Shown: positions 35,111 to 45,038 of the stretch, piece after piece
Numbering within the stretch: the first letter of the stretch is position 1
How the letters are laid out: the number at the start of each line of letters is the position of its first letter
NCBI GenBank assembly: GCA_963920705.1
Contig: OY987239.1
Span: forward strand, 8,496,504 to 8,560,503
DNA length: 64,000 bases
Direction of reading: 5' to 3'
DNA from: Odiellus spinosus
Lineage: Eukaryota; Arthropoda; Arachnida; Opiliones; Phalangiidae
The notes under the pieces: generated by a model
Database searches by the model: none
Told to the model about the DNA's origin: nothing
What the model saw: the letters and a program-made list of their open reading frames with translations, nothing else
Made by a program: the position numbers and the translations under genes

Positions 35111-36360
35111 CTTTAGGCACAATTTTTAGTATTAATTTGGCTCGTGCGATGTCATTGATCTAAATCGATTTTTCAAATAATTTTTTAAGCCAAAAATCTT
35201 TCACCATTTGTAAAATATTAAAATTTGCTGGTGGTTGCTGGCTATTGTCTGGTTTTGACGAATCGATAAGATATAAGTAAAAGTTAAATGTCACGAGATA
35301 ATTAAACTTTGACAATAGTTGATAGATTCTGAAGAAATTGCTTTTTTTTTTTTTTTTTTTTTATATATTGCTTAAAGGAAACTGATTCAGGAAAATTATA
35401 ATTTACGCCTTGATAATAATCGGAAGATTCTTTATACGCGTGTATCGGGTGCAAAAACCTTGACTACCTTTACTCGCTCTTACTCTCTTATCAAGACAAG
35501 TCACCTCTAAAACTTCATTAATTGTGTACTTATTATCAAAAACAGCCAGACCAAGACTTTATCTACTTTTATATCATAGAGAATAAATATATTGAGGCGT
35601 TCTGCGCGGGATTGTACAATCGTATATTACCAAATAGTTCCAACCCGCGGTTTCCAAATATTTAGTTCTTGTCATGGAGAATTGTAATACCTTAAGGGGG
35701 TTATAGGGGCTCGAGAACGAGTTACATTTTTCACAAGGGGCTTTCACCAACAGACTCGCGTGTTATTGTCACTTGACACTGCTACAAAAGCAAAATGCTA
35801 AGGATCAATAGGAGAAAATTGTCTGTTGTTTTTTTCTTAAATATTTGCGAGTGAGTAAAATTAGCTGTAAATTCTGTCAGATTGCAATTATCATTATAGT
35901 TAAATCTAATATATGTTATTATCCGAAATCATGTCAAGAAATGGCGCTGATTTCTATAAGTAGAATTAAACAGTTTTTGGGCCATTTCATGGGTGGGACC
36001 AGTTTTAAATAAGTTTCTATTTTACATTTATTTTCTATGACTCTAGTATCCCTTTAAAGAGTAGGCGTTGCCATCATTTCAGAATGCTTTTAAATTTACT
36101 CGTTGATTTGCTTCATCTGTGATCAGTACATTTGATACGGGGCGAAACTATAAAGTGGATCTTGTTACTTATCTCTTGTTTATTATCAAAAATAGCGAGT
36201 AATACTTTTATTTGGAGTTCCCTTGGTGTAATTTCTATACCTGTTTCCCCTTCCAATACTTTATTATCTAGAAATTCCCTAGTATTCGTGGATGTCCAAT
36301 GTGCCTGACAAGTTGAAAAATTACCCGTGTATAAAATTAAAAAGAAATATGTTATTGTAA
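35111..36360. other. Spacer upstream of the tandem repeat-module genes
   Basis: AT-rich with a long T-run at about 35342-35362. No coding frame. It presumably contains the promoter of the gene at 36501, but I cannot identify a core promoter motif. Confidence 0.4.
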
Positions 36361-36397
36361 TCTCCTTCGTTGACGAAAGATAAGACCATTTGATAAG

Positions 36398-36493
36398 GTT
36401 TGTATTAAATCCTTCTCCGCAGCTTTTATACTTAAATGATATAATCTATATTACGTTGGAAGAAAAATATAATAAATCACCTTGTTGTTACAG
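36398..36493 (+). promoter_or_regulatory. 96-nt leader intron before the 992-aa gene
   Basis: GATAAG followed by GTTTGT, then TTGTTGTTACAG seven nt before the start codon. The equivalent arrangement, with similar exon sequence (GAAAGATAA...GATAAG), exists before the paralogue at 40620, which supports a real 5' UTR intron. Confidence 0.65.
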
Positions 36494-36500
36494 ACGCATA

Positions 36501-39479
36501 ATGGCCTCCAAGTTTTCAAAAAAAGATTCTGAGGTCGTTCAAGATTTATTACGCGATGAAGATCTAAGATTATTTCTTACTGAACTTTCAAATGTTTGTT
36601 ACGCATCGAGGCACTTCAGATTTATGCCTAAGGATGTAGCGTGTCAATTATTGGAAAGTAGAGCCTCTGAAGAACTTGGAACATTAATGAATGGAATCGC
36701 AAAAAATTTTAGAAAAGCGTTCAACGCAATTGTTGCGGAGCATCCTGAATTTCTCCCATTACTAGAAAGAAATCAAACTATATATATACCATATCGAACC
36801 AAACGTGAGGTAGATATATATTTGGATGATGGTACCGTTAGTTCGTACAGCGTATACGATCTCGCAAAGGCCTTTTTAGAATGTGAGAAAATGATTCTTA
36901 GATCAGTTTACTATCATTTCGAGGAAATAATTCGTTTAAATGATGGTTCTGAAGTTAAAATGAATGAAAATATGAAGAATTTAGGTGGTGGGGTATCGAG
37001 ACAGTTGAAGAATATGTATGGATTCAACGGCGAAAAGAAGTTGTTCAAGATTCATAACTCTGTTTTCACGCTGAGAAAGGTTGAAGGAATTAATTACGTG
37101 ATGTTAGTACCTGGAGTTGACATTGAGAATTATATTGACTCGCTCGAAGATTTGCAAGACAGAGATACAGAGGCTGTGCAGTATTTTGTTTCTGAAATCC
37201 GTAAGGTTGCGCGTGAAAGCGGTGTTATTTTCATAAAAGAATTTAACGAAATTGTCGACTTGGCCCCTGAAAAATGGATAAGTGAAATTAGTTCGAAGCA
37301 CACTGATTTAAGTAGTTTTTTTCAGACATATTCTGCAATTTTTCAACCCATTCAGAGTCTTTCAAATTCGAAAAATTTGATTGTAATTGGGTATTACATC
37401 CCTTGCGATGCAAAAATCAATAAGATTTTAGATCAGGGTACTGGTAGGACATCGGATGTTAAGAATTGTGGAATTCCACCAAGAGAGGTTAAAATTTTGC
37501 ACAAACATGTTAAACGCACAATTTACCGTGAAATTAAATGTCTTCAAAGTGTGTATGATCATATGTTTAACATTGCAGTTTTATGGCATGGGAAATTTTT
37601 TATAAGAGACTTTGAAAATTACATAAAAAATACCGCTAGGGTTTGTGAAAGAAACATTCTTAGTATAGGAGCTGAGGAATATTTGAAAATCCATTCAAAA
37701 ATATTTCCACTTCATTCCATCAACTTGTATAATTTAGTTTCAGAATCGGAATTCAAAAATTATATCTCAGAATTAAATTACAAAGCTCGTGTCATTTTTA
37801 GTGACGAGATTAGTAAACATAAAGAGTCCGTTCAAGAAACAAAACCTTTAAAATCTAGCGAGGTTTCAAACACGGTAGATTTGCAAAACGTAGAAACAGC
37901 AAATGTAAAATACTTTGCGTCTGAAATCCGAAAGGTTGCGCGTGATAGTGGTGTCATCTTTATAGATGAATTTGATGAAATAGTTGATTGGGCCCCTGAA
38001 AAATTTATAGTTGAAATTACATCGAAGTACAATGATGTAAGTAATTTCTTTCAGCAATATTCTGAAATTTTTCGACCCATTCATAGTCTTTCAAATCAAA
38101 AAAATTTGATTGTAATCGGGTATTACATCCCTAGCGATGCAAAAATACGTGAAATTTTAAATAATGGTACGGGTAGCGAATCAAATGTTACTAACTGTGG
38201 AATTCCACCGGGAGATGTTAGGATATTGCATAATCACGTTAAACGCAATATTTTACTTGAAAAGGATTGCCTTGAACATCTTTATGAACACATGTCATCC
38301 GTTGCAGTTGCATATGGGAACTTTTCTACTGGCGAGTTTCAAGATTACTTGGATAATTCTGCTAGGGATTCTGAACGAAACTTTATCCTTAAAATAGGGG
38401 TAGAGGAATTTTTAAAAATACATTCCAAATTTTTTCCACCCCAATCCATCGGCTTGTATAGTTTAGTTTCAAGATCAGAGTTCAAAAATTATATCACGGA
38501 AATGAAATACAAAGCCCGTAAGATCTTTAGTGACGAAATTAATAAACTAACAGAGCCATTTGAAGGAACCGAAATTGTTGCTAACAATTTAAAATCTAGT
38601 GGGACTGATGTAGAAATAGTGGCTATTAGATACTTAGCGTTTCAAATCCATAAGATTGCGGGAGAAACTGGAATTATTTTTACCGACGAATTACACAAAA
38701 TTATTAATAAGGTCCCTGAAATGTTAAAGTGCGAAATTGATTCAAAGTACGGTGATTTTAGTAATTTTATCCCCGAATACTTGTCAGTTTTTCAACCCAT
38801 ATTTGGCTCTTCAATTCAATCAAGTACTTTTGACACTATCGCGTATTGCCTCGCTAGGGATGAAAGAATCACCGAAATTTTAAGCCTTGATTCCTGTAAG
38901 TCGGGTATTCATTTTGTAATCTTATCAGAAGCTAAAATATTGCACACTGGTGTTTTACGTTTGACGAAGTGCCTTGAACATATTTATCAGCGTATGATAC
39001 CTAAAACGGATAGCGTCTTTACTTTAGTTCAGTTTCAAAAATATATTGACACACGAGCGTCTAAAAATGAAAAAAAACTCGTTCGCGATCAGGGATATGA
39101 AGAATTTTTGAAAAGTCATTCTATCATTTTTCCAGTTAAGTTTGATGGTCAAAATTACTACGGCAGAGTTACGCAAGACAAATTTGATTCTTGTATCGTT
39201 GAATTAATGCATTATGTTCGTAAGGTCATTAAAGAAGAGGTTAAGAAACTGAATGAAAACCAATTGAGTATCGATAATCAATTGACTTTCAATGAATATA
39301 TTTATAAGGAGCAGAATGAAGGTTACGTTGAATTTATCGCTAATGTTCTTAACAACATGCCTCATCCTGAACTGAACTTTTTAACATCATTGCAAACGGC
39401 TTTAGGTCCTTTTCATCGCAAAGTTCAAACTGATTCAACTGGACTTGTATCGTCCGTTTATTTGTATCATTTAACGTGA
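36501..39479 (+). CDS. Repeat-module protein A (putative winged-helix-like array), 992 aa
   Basis: Family not recognised with confidence. I chose the ATG opening MASKFSKKDSE because a splice acceptor ends 7 nt before it and the paralogue starts MASKSSMKDS at the same place; the frame runs 111 nt further upstream but lacks an ATG. After an N-terminal module (about 20-100) come three tandem repeats of roughly 240 aa starting near residues 224, 467 and 705. Each has an 'a' half (YF.SEIRKVAR..GVIF..EF...FFQ.YS.IF.P) and a 'b' half starting near 346, 589 and 823 (SEFKNYISE; EEFLKIHSKFFP). Helix-rich stretches closing on a short F-L-x-x-H-x-x-IF strand recall the winged-helix modules of Egalitarian-type RNA-localisation proteins; this is a fold-level guess. 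A C-terminal tail ends GLVSSVYLYHLT. There is no signal peptide or membrane segment. AATAAA at 39521. Confidence 0.85.
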   Translation: MASKFSKKDSEVVQDLLRDEDLRLFLTELSNVCYASRHFRFMPKDVACQLLESRASEELGTLMNGIAKNFRKAFNAIVAEHPEFLPLLERNQTIYIPYRTKREVDIYLDDGTVSSYSVYDLAKAFLECEKMILRSVYYHFEEIIRLNDGSEVKMNENMKNLGGGVSRQLKNMYGFNGEKKLFKIHNSVFTLRKVEGINYVMLVPGVDIENYIDSLEDLQDRDTEAVQYFVSEIRKVARESGVIFIKEFNEIVDLAPEKWISEISSKHTDLSSFFQTYSAIFQPIQSLSNSKNLIVIGYYIPCDAKINKILDQGTGRTSDVKNCGIPPREVKILHKHVKRTIYREIKCLQSVYDHMFNIAVLWHGKFFIRDFENYIKNTARVCERNILSIGAEEYLKIHSKIFPLHSINLYNLVSESEFKNYISELNYKARVIFSDEISKHKESVQETKPLKSSEVSNTVDLQNVETANVKYFASEIRKVARDSGVIFIDEFDEIVDWAPEKFIVEITSKYNDVSNFFQQYSEIFRPIHSLSNQKNLIVIGYYIPSDAKIREILNNGTGSESNVTNCGIPPGDVRILHNHVKRNILLEKDCLEHLYEHMSSVAVAYGNFSTGEFQDYLDNSARDSERNFILKIGVEEFLKIHSKFFPPQSIGLYSLVSRSEFKNYITEMKYKARKIFSDEINKLTEPFEGTEIVANNLKSSGTDVEIVAIRYLAFQIHKIAGETGIIFTDELHKIINKVPEMLKCEIDSKYGDFSNFIPEYLSVFQPIFGSSIQSSTFDTIAYCLARDERITEILSLDSCKSGIHFVILSEAKILHTGVLRLTKCLEHIYQRMIPKTDSVFTLVQFQKYIDTRASKNEKKLVRDQGYEEFLKSHSIIFPVKFDGQNYYGRVTQDKFDSCIVELMHYVRKVIKEEVKKLNENQLSIDNQLTFNEYIYKEQNEGYVEFIANVLNNMPHPELNFLTSLQTALGPFHRKVQTDSTGLVSSVYLYHLT
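37170..39220 (+). repeat. Three tandem ~240-aa coding repeats in gene A
   Basis: Repeats begin near 37170, 37899 and 38613. The first two are strikingly alike at DNA level (both contain CTGAAATCCG, GGTTGCGCGTGA and AATTTGATTGTAAT), whereas the third is much more diverged. This points to a recent internal duplication or gene conversion. Confidence 0.88.
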
Positions 39480-39520
39480 GAGTATCATAGATATTGTATT
39501 TTCTTTTGTTTATTATGATC

Positions 39521-39526
39521 AATAAA
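39521..39526 (+). terminator. Polyadenylation signal of gene A
   Basis: AATAAA 42 nt after the stop codon. Confidence 0.6.
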
Positions 39527-40521
39527 TCTTATATCACTTTTATTGCTCTCAAGAGAAACGTTATTTTTCCACCACTCATGCTTGACGCATGTTCTTACTT
39601 TATTTTTGACACCCCTAAAATTTTAGATTTCTAATGCCCTAAAACTTGATTTTAAGAGAAAATCTGAAAGAGTTATTGCCAAAAACCATATTCGAAAAAG
39701 TTAGTAAATTTTTCCCCTTACAGTTTTAAATCCAAAAATATCGCTGCGCTGTCAAAAACTTGAATGTTTCGCGTAACGAGACCCTATTATCTAAGATTTG
39801 TATATTGCTTTTCACAATTAGAGTTGGAACAACCAAACCGGGAAGGGGCAGAGCTCAAAGAAACTCTTAACGGTTTCATGCGGGTTCAGTATTTAAAATT
39901 CCACTGAGCCGTGCGTGGCTATCGCGTTTGTGAGCAAGTACTTCCCATATAGTTGGAAAATATCATTTTTAAAAGAATTTTTTGCCGAAATTTGACTTGC
40001 AAAATCCTTTATTTGAGATAATTTTAGTACTATATTATCCCAAAAAACCTAATTTTGTGTCCTGTATAATCGTATATTTTGGAAAAAATAATCCTATATT
40101 TCCTATAAGGAATTGAAATTTATGGCTGGGCTCCCTGATTTTTACATAAGCGTAACGTAGAATAGCGAATGAAATAATTTCGCTGTAAAATATTTCGTAG
40201 CTGATAAGCTGCACTAGATTCCTACTGTCTTCCAGCCCTTTTTACGTGCAATAAGTTTTAGTTTTATATTGCATAGAAAGGCTGTTAGAATATTTTTGGA
40301 GGGTTTTAGCTTTGTAGTTAGCGTCAGCACGTAGTCGCTAGTAAAGTTTCTGGTTTTAGTCTTAAAATATCATCCAAAAAGATTGTTTTTGGTGCATTTA
40401 ACTTCTTTGACATTCTCTTGTAGTCGTAAGTACTATAGCGACAAACAGGAAAATCGCATACAATATAAAAATATTCCCTTTATATCTACCGTTGGTGAAA
40501 GATAACACTCTGCTAGATAAG
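39527..40521. other. Intergenic spacer between the two paralogues
   Basis: From about 39775 to 40140 it holds a repeat shared with 14030-14580 (ACCCTATTATCTAAGATTTG at one end, AATCCTATATTTCCTATAAG near the other). The stretch just before 40521 resembles the leader exon of gene A. Confidence 0.5.
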
Positions 40522-40614
40522 GTTAGTATTAATACCTTCTCTAAAACTTTTCTAAAAATGATAATTCTAAATTACGTTGGAAAATATAATGAACTAAATC
40601 ACATGTCATTACAG
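40522..40614 (+). promoter_or_regulatory. 93-nt leader intron before the 655-aa gene
   Basis: GATAAG followed by GTTAGT, ending TGTCATTACAG five nt before the ATG. Same position and nearly the same length as in gene A. Confidence 0.65.
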
Positions 40615-40619
40615 ATACA

Positions 40620-42587
40620 ATGGCCTCTAAATCGTCTATGAAAGATTCCAACGTTCAAGAACTATCGAACGAGGAAGGAGAACGGTTATTTCTTATGGAG
40701 CTCTCAGAAGTGTGCTATGTACCAGAAACATCATTCAGATTTATTCGTAGAGACGTAGTTGGTCAACTGTTAATAGGCGGAACACTCTCTAGAAATTTAA
40801 ATCTCAGAGCTTATATGAAACAAATTTGTTCAAATCCTTGGACAGCGTTTGACACGATTGTCAAAAAATATTCAGACTTATTTCCATATCTTGAAATAAA
40901 TGAGACAATTTTCTTGCCGATTCGAACCAAATGTGAGATTCAGAGTTATTTTGACTCTGGTATTGCAGGCATTAGTACTTGTAACATAATCGACCTCGCA
41001 AGTGCGTTTTTTGATAATGAAATAATCGTGATTAGGTCAATTTGCGTTAATTTTGAGAGAATTATGCTTAAAAATCTCGCATCTGAAGTGAAGTCTAACC
41101 AAATTAAGAACGTAATTTGTGAAATACCAAAATTATTTGTTTGTATGTACGGCTTTGGGTCAGCTGAAAACATAATTCTTGCGACATTCAGAGACATTTT
41201 CGTTCAGAAAATGGGTAATGGTACTGAGGGAGCAGCTTATGTAAGCTTAAGGCCTGGACTTAACATTGAAAAATATATTGAATGTATGAATCTTGCCAAG
41301 GTGCAAAAATTGGAGAACGTAATTGTTAAATACCTTGTGTACGAAATGCGCAAAGTAGCTGGTGAAAGTGGAATTATTTTTGGTGACGAAATTGCCAAAA
41401 TAATTAATAGGATTCCTGAAAAATTATACTTAGAAATTTGTTCAAAGTATGGTTGTGTAAGAAATATCGTTTTTAAATACACGACCATTTTTCAGCCTAT
41501 TAGTAAAAATTCAAAACTAAAAAAAAAATTACAATTTGCGTATTACCTACCTTGCGATGACGAAACGCTTGATTCTAGTAAGTTATCTAAGGCTATTCCT
41601 CGCGAAATTCCACCGAAACAAGTTCTGATGCTGCACGAACATTTTTTAAACGAAACTACGTGTCTTGAACATATCTACAAGAGTATGTTACCTCAAATCG
41701 ACAGCCAGTTTACTTTAACTCAATTTGAAAAATATTTGAGAACGCGTGCTGGAAAATATGTAAAAAAATTAGTTTTCAGTTTTGGCATTGAGAAGTATTT
41801 AAAAATTCATTTAAAAATTTTCCCAGTAAAATATGGAGCGCAAAACTTGTATGGCAGAGTTTCACAGAGTGAATTTCATTCTTATTTAGATAACAAAGAA
41901 CGTATGATCTTTAGTGATGAGATTAAGAAACTAGCTGAGGCTGATGAAAAAGCTACAAACGAAGTTGATAGTCTAAAAGTTACAGCTTTGCCCAAAATTG
42001 CTAAGATATTGAACGTAGAGAAAAACCTACCTGCACGGAAAGTCGCCAAGAAATTGAACACATGTTCAAAATTAAGTCTGGAGTACGCAATACTTGATCG
42101 CATTTACGCGCATATGCTTCCTAACATCGATGAACATTTCACTTTAGCTCAGTTTAGAAAATTTGTCAAAACGCTAGTTGATGAAGAGGAAAAGAATTTC
42201 ATTCAAAGTTTGGGCTATGAAAATTTTTTGAAGCGTCATTTGAAAATTTTTCCACTTCAGTGGGAGAGCAACGGGAGTAAATTTTACTGTAGAGTTTCTC
42301 AGAGTAAATTTATGAATTATGTATCAGAATTTACAGTTTCTAACGATGAGAAAAAGGGACTAACCCAACTGATTCCAAAACCTATTGGTGTTAAAAACCA
42401 ATTAACATTCAATGAATGCATTTATATGAATAACGATGAAAGTTACGTAGATTTTCTGGCTAGTTTGCTGAAAAATCAACCTGATAGGGAGCTAAGATTT
42501 CTAACGTCTCCGTCAGATTCAATCAATCGTCAAGTTCAGACCCACTCGTCTGGACTTGTCTCCTCCGTGTTTTTGTACCCTATTTAA
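40620..42587 (+). CDS. Repeat-module protein B, tandem paralogue of A, 655 aa
   Basis: Clear paralogue of the gene 1.1 kb upstream: same MASK start, same N-terminal module (LFLMELSEVCY versus LFLTELSNVCY), same leader intron and same C-terminal tail (LTFNECIYM; GLVSSVFLYPI). The architecture is shorter: N-module, one 'a' half near residue 233 (YEMRKVAGESGIIF), one 'b' half near 348 (CLEHIYKSM; YLKIHLKIFPV) and a second 'b' half near 490 (ILDRIYAHM; FLKRHLKIFPL) without an intervening 'a'. The spacer between the two 'b' halves is Lys/Ala-rich. No catalytic motif, signal peptide or membrane helix. The function is unknown; protein or RNA binding is a guess from the repetitive helical pattern. 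A transposon begins only about 35 nt after the stop codon. Confidence 0.85.
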   Translation: MASKSSMKDSNVQELSNEEGERLFLMELSEVCYVPETSFRFIRRDVVGQLLIGGTLSRNLNLRAYMKQICSNPWTAFDTIVKKYSDLFPYLEINETIFLPIRTKCEIQSYFDSGIAGISTCNIIDLASAFFDNEIIVIRSICVNFERIMLKNLASEVKSNQIKNVICEIPKLFVCMYGFGSAENIILATFRDIFVQKMGNGTEGAAYVSLRPGLNIEKYIECMNLAKVQKLENVIVKYLVYEMRKVAGESGIIFGDEIAKIINRIPEKLYLEICSKYGCVRNIVFKYTTIFQPISKNSKLKKKLQFAYYLPCDDETLDSSKLSKAIPREIPPKQVLMLHEHFLNETTCLEHIYKSMLPQIDSQFTLTQFEKYLRTRAGKYVKKLVFSFGIEKYLKIHLKIFPVKYGAQNLYGRVSQSEFHSYLDNKERMIFSDEIKKLAEADEKATNEVDSLKVTALPKIAKILNVEKNLPARKVAKKLNTCSKLSLEYAILDRIYAHMLPNIDEHFTLAQFRKFVKTLVDEEEKNFIQSLGYENFLKRHLKIFPLQWESNGSKFYCRVSQSKFMNYVSEFTVSNDEKKGLTQLIPKPIGVKNQLTFNECIYMNNDESYVDFLASLLKNQPDRELRFLTSPSDSINRQVQTHSSGLVSSVFLYPI

Positions 42588-42971
42588 AAACGCCCAGATA
42601 ATGGTGCTACTGATGGCCTAGGCTTGCGCAACCTGACTCGATTTTAATCTTCATCAATTGAAAAAATTCCTGAGACTGTTTTTACAAACCCGTCATATCG
42701 TTTTACTTATTTCAAAACACACCCATAGAATAACAATCAGGAAAAAATCAAAAATGGTCCAAAATGAAATATTCAAACAGAATTCGAGACCGAAATGAAA
42801 AATCTGAAATCAACAAAAGTGTCTTTTGTTGAATTTAGGTTACTTTATTTGATCGAATTTAGTTTTAATTTTTCAATTTTGGTTCCATTTATTTTGGACC
42901 TTTTTTTGACCAAATTAGATTTTTTTTCCTCATTGGGAAATCCAATTTCTTTGGTTGTTGTATGGGAACGC

Positions 42972-43157
42972 CCCTTGCGGAAAAAAGTCTGATCTGAAGA
43001 GGGCTTCAAGAACACTACAAAAGTCTTGGGGAAGTCTTTAAGACTTCCCCAAGACTTATTGACATAATGGAAGACTTCCCCAAGACCTCTTAAGACTACA
43101 TAAGACACCCGAAAGACTCTTACAAGACCTCTTAAGACTAACTTTTTTTGGTACGGG
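42972..43157 (-). mobile_element. MITE, CCCTTACC family
   Basis: Starts CCCTTGCGGAAAAAAGTCTG, ends ACTTTTTTTGGTACGGG. Flanking dinucleotides differ (GC/AC), so the target duplication is not preserved or my left boundary is off by a base. Confidence 0.85.
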
Positions 43158-43197
43158 ACATTTCAAACTGACGTGCATAAAACTTATCCCTTACCCA

Positions 43198-43296
43198 AAA
43201 AAGTTAAGAGGTCTTGGGGAAGTATTTGGGTATTGGGGTGTTGGGGAAGTCACTCTCGAGGACCTCTTCAGATCAGATTAAAGTTTTTCGGTAAGG
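43198..43296 (+). mobile_element. MITE, CCCTTACC family, short rearranged copy
   Basis: CCCTTACCCAAAAAAGTTAA to AAAGTTTTTCGGTAAGG, with a heavily deleted interior (99 bp). Confidence 0.8.
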
Positions 43297-43710
43297 AATT
43301 TAATCGCAAATTATTCCAACTCCTATAGATTAAATTCGCAAGGTCATTTTGACAAGGTCCAAATCGAGTCAGGTTGCATGTTTTTTCGTTGGTGTGTAGC
43401 TACGCATAATGCAACAATCAAGGTTCTTGTTATGTTTAAACAGATTTAAAGAATATAAGTTTTGTATATTTTACTTTTTGTGAAAATATGATCGAACCCT
43501 TTGGTAGTTTACATAAATCAGCTGTTTATAGACAGAGGATCCTAAATAACTGAATCCAATGTTAACCTAAAACTCAAAATGGTGTAAGGTGTCGCTATTT
43601 GCATTTGTTTAATAGATTTATTATTTTGAATAAATTAAATTATTCTTACAAACATGTTTTTGTATTTTGATTTTCATTGAAATTTTTATTGATTTTAACA
43701 AGAATCCATT

Positions 43711-44005
43711 CAGGTTCCATAAGAATATGGGAGCATAGCTTTAGCCTCTGGTACCATCCTCCCAAACTTTGTAACAAAAGTTCGTCAGCAATTTTCGCAA
43801 CATTTGTACGCTTAGATCTTTTTTCGGTCGGCTCCATTTTTATTACCCAAAATATTATGTCAAGGTCGTTAGTGGCGCGGGTTAATAATAGATTTCAGGA
43901 GCGATTTACTTGAAAAATCGATTCGAAGCGGACGAACTTTTTCTACAAAGTTTGGGAGGATGGTTATTGAATCTCGGCCCTCCCATATTCTTATGGAACC
44001 TGAAT
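43711..44005. repeat. Foldback repeat of about 295 bp
   Basis: ATTCAGGTTCCATAAGAATA on the left matches, inverted, TATTCTTATGGAACCTGAAT on the right; CCATCCTCCCAAACTTTGTA is likewise matched by ACAAAGTTTGGGAGGATGG. The middle contains ATTTTCGCAA and AAAAATCGATTCG sequences. Likely another nonautonomous element. Confidence 0.75.
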
Positions 44006-44486
44006 GAATTCTTGATTTTAATGTATCATGTGTTGTCATCTATAGCAAATCTTAGAATTTTTTAAAATAAACAGTCTAAGAGGATTTTTCCAAGGCCAAC
44101 TCTTTAATCATATTTGAAACTACATAAAATTGATAATAATTTATTTATGGGCCGTATTTAGAGTAGTAGCGATACGATAGACGTACAGTCAGCTTGATAT
44201 CTACCAAACATTTTAATAGTTTTTCTTACTTTAGATTGGAATCGATGAAAAAAAATTTAAGGACCATTAAACCTCTTTTCCAAATGACGTACACTTAATT
44301 TAGTTAGACCAGGTCATTTGAAACAAATCCACTGTTAGTTCAAAAGTATCAATATTAACCCATCAAAATCCATATTAAAACTTCTTTAGATTACAAAGCA
44401 ATTCAATAACCAATCACCACTGAAAACAAGTTTGCAGCCAGTTTGGATTCTCCCAAACTCGAGACATTTTATTATAGTTATTGTGT

Positions 44487-44690
44487 CATAAGCCTATTAA
44501 TTCTTCACCAAGTAAGTTTGAGTTCCCCATAGAGCCCTTCGTATTCAGCACTATACAGGAGAGAGATAGAAATTTGAAGCCTTACGCTGGCCACCTTGCG
44601 GAAAAACCTAGTTAATTCTCCCTACCCCAACTCATTCCTCTTGACAGGAAACTGGATGTTCTAGCACGCATTGGGCTAACGGTATTTTCT
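44487..44690. mobile_element. Partial copy of the CATAAGCCTAT element
   Basis: CATAAGCCTATTAATTCTTC then GTATTCAGCACTATACAGGA and TTCCTCTTGACAGGAAAC match the reverse complement of 9296-9590. The second terminus is missing. Confidence 0.75.
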
Positions 44691-45038
44691 ACTGTTTTAA
44701 CTCGGAAATTCTTGAACAAAGGCTTCCAGGTCCCTTTAATAATAAAACTACAACTTTCACCAATTAGTCTTGAAAATGAAATGGAATCGGAGTAGTATTA
44801 GGGTAAAAAAAATATATATATTGCAACAGAAAAAAATATGTAAAATTAATAATTAATCCTCTTGAGGTTGGGCACATAATGTGTTTTGTTTTCACGCATT
44901 GAAGTATTAATTCCAGAAATTCTGATAAGTATTTTTAAACAGTTCTGATAGATTTTTGTGGAATGCCTGTAGAGGTTGGAGGAGCGTCTCTGATTTGTCA
45001 CAATAATAGAGGGAGCCGTAGTGTCTTATCGCGTCAAT

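Larger units (their letters stand above)
42622..43380. mobile_element. TIR element (CCTGACTCGATTT end) with two nested MITEs, abutting gene B
   Basis: GCAACCTGACTCGATTTTAA at the left and AAATCGAGTCAGGTTGCATG at the right are inverted. Two CCCTTACC-family MITEs are inside it. It begins about 35 nt after the stop of gene B, so it supplies that gene's 3' flank. Confidence 0.75.
43381..45038. other. Spacer before the MARCH-type gene
   Basis: No supported gene. AATAAA at 43629 may serve gene B after loss of a nearer signal. Near 43720-43990 two inverted copies of 'CCTCCCAAACTTTGTA' and 'CCATAAGAATATGGGAG' words form a foldback of roughly 290 bp. A broken inverted copy of the 9296-9590 element is at 44487-44690. 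Confidence 0.45.

Noticed and set aside
36390-36500. Upstream extension of gene A's frame
   Set aside because: It has no ATG and lies in a leader intron with a good donor (36398) and acceptor (36493) that is conserved in the paralogue.
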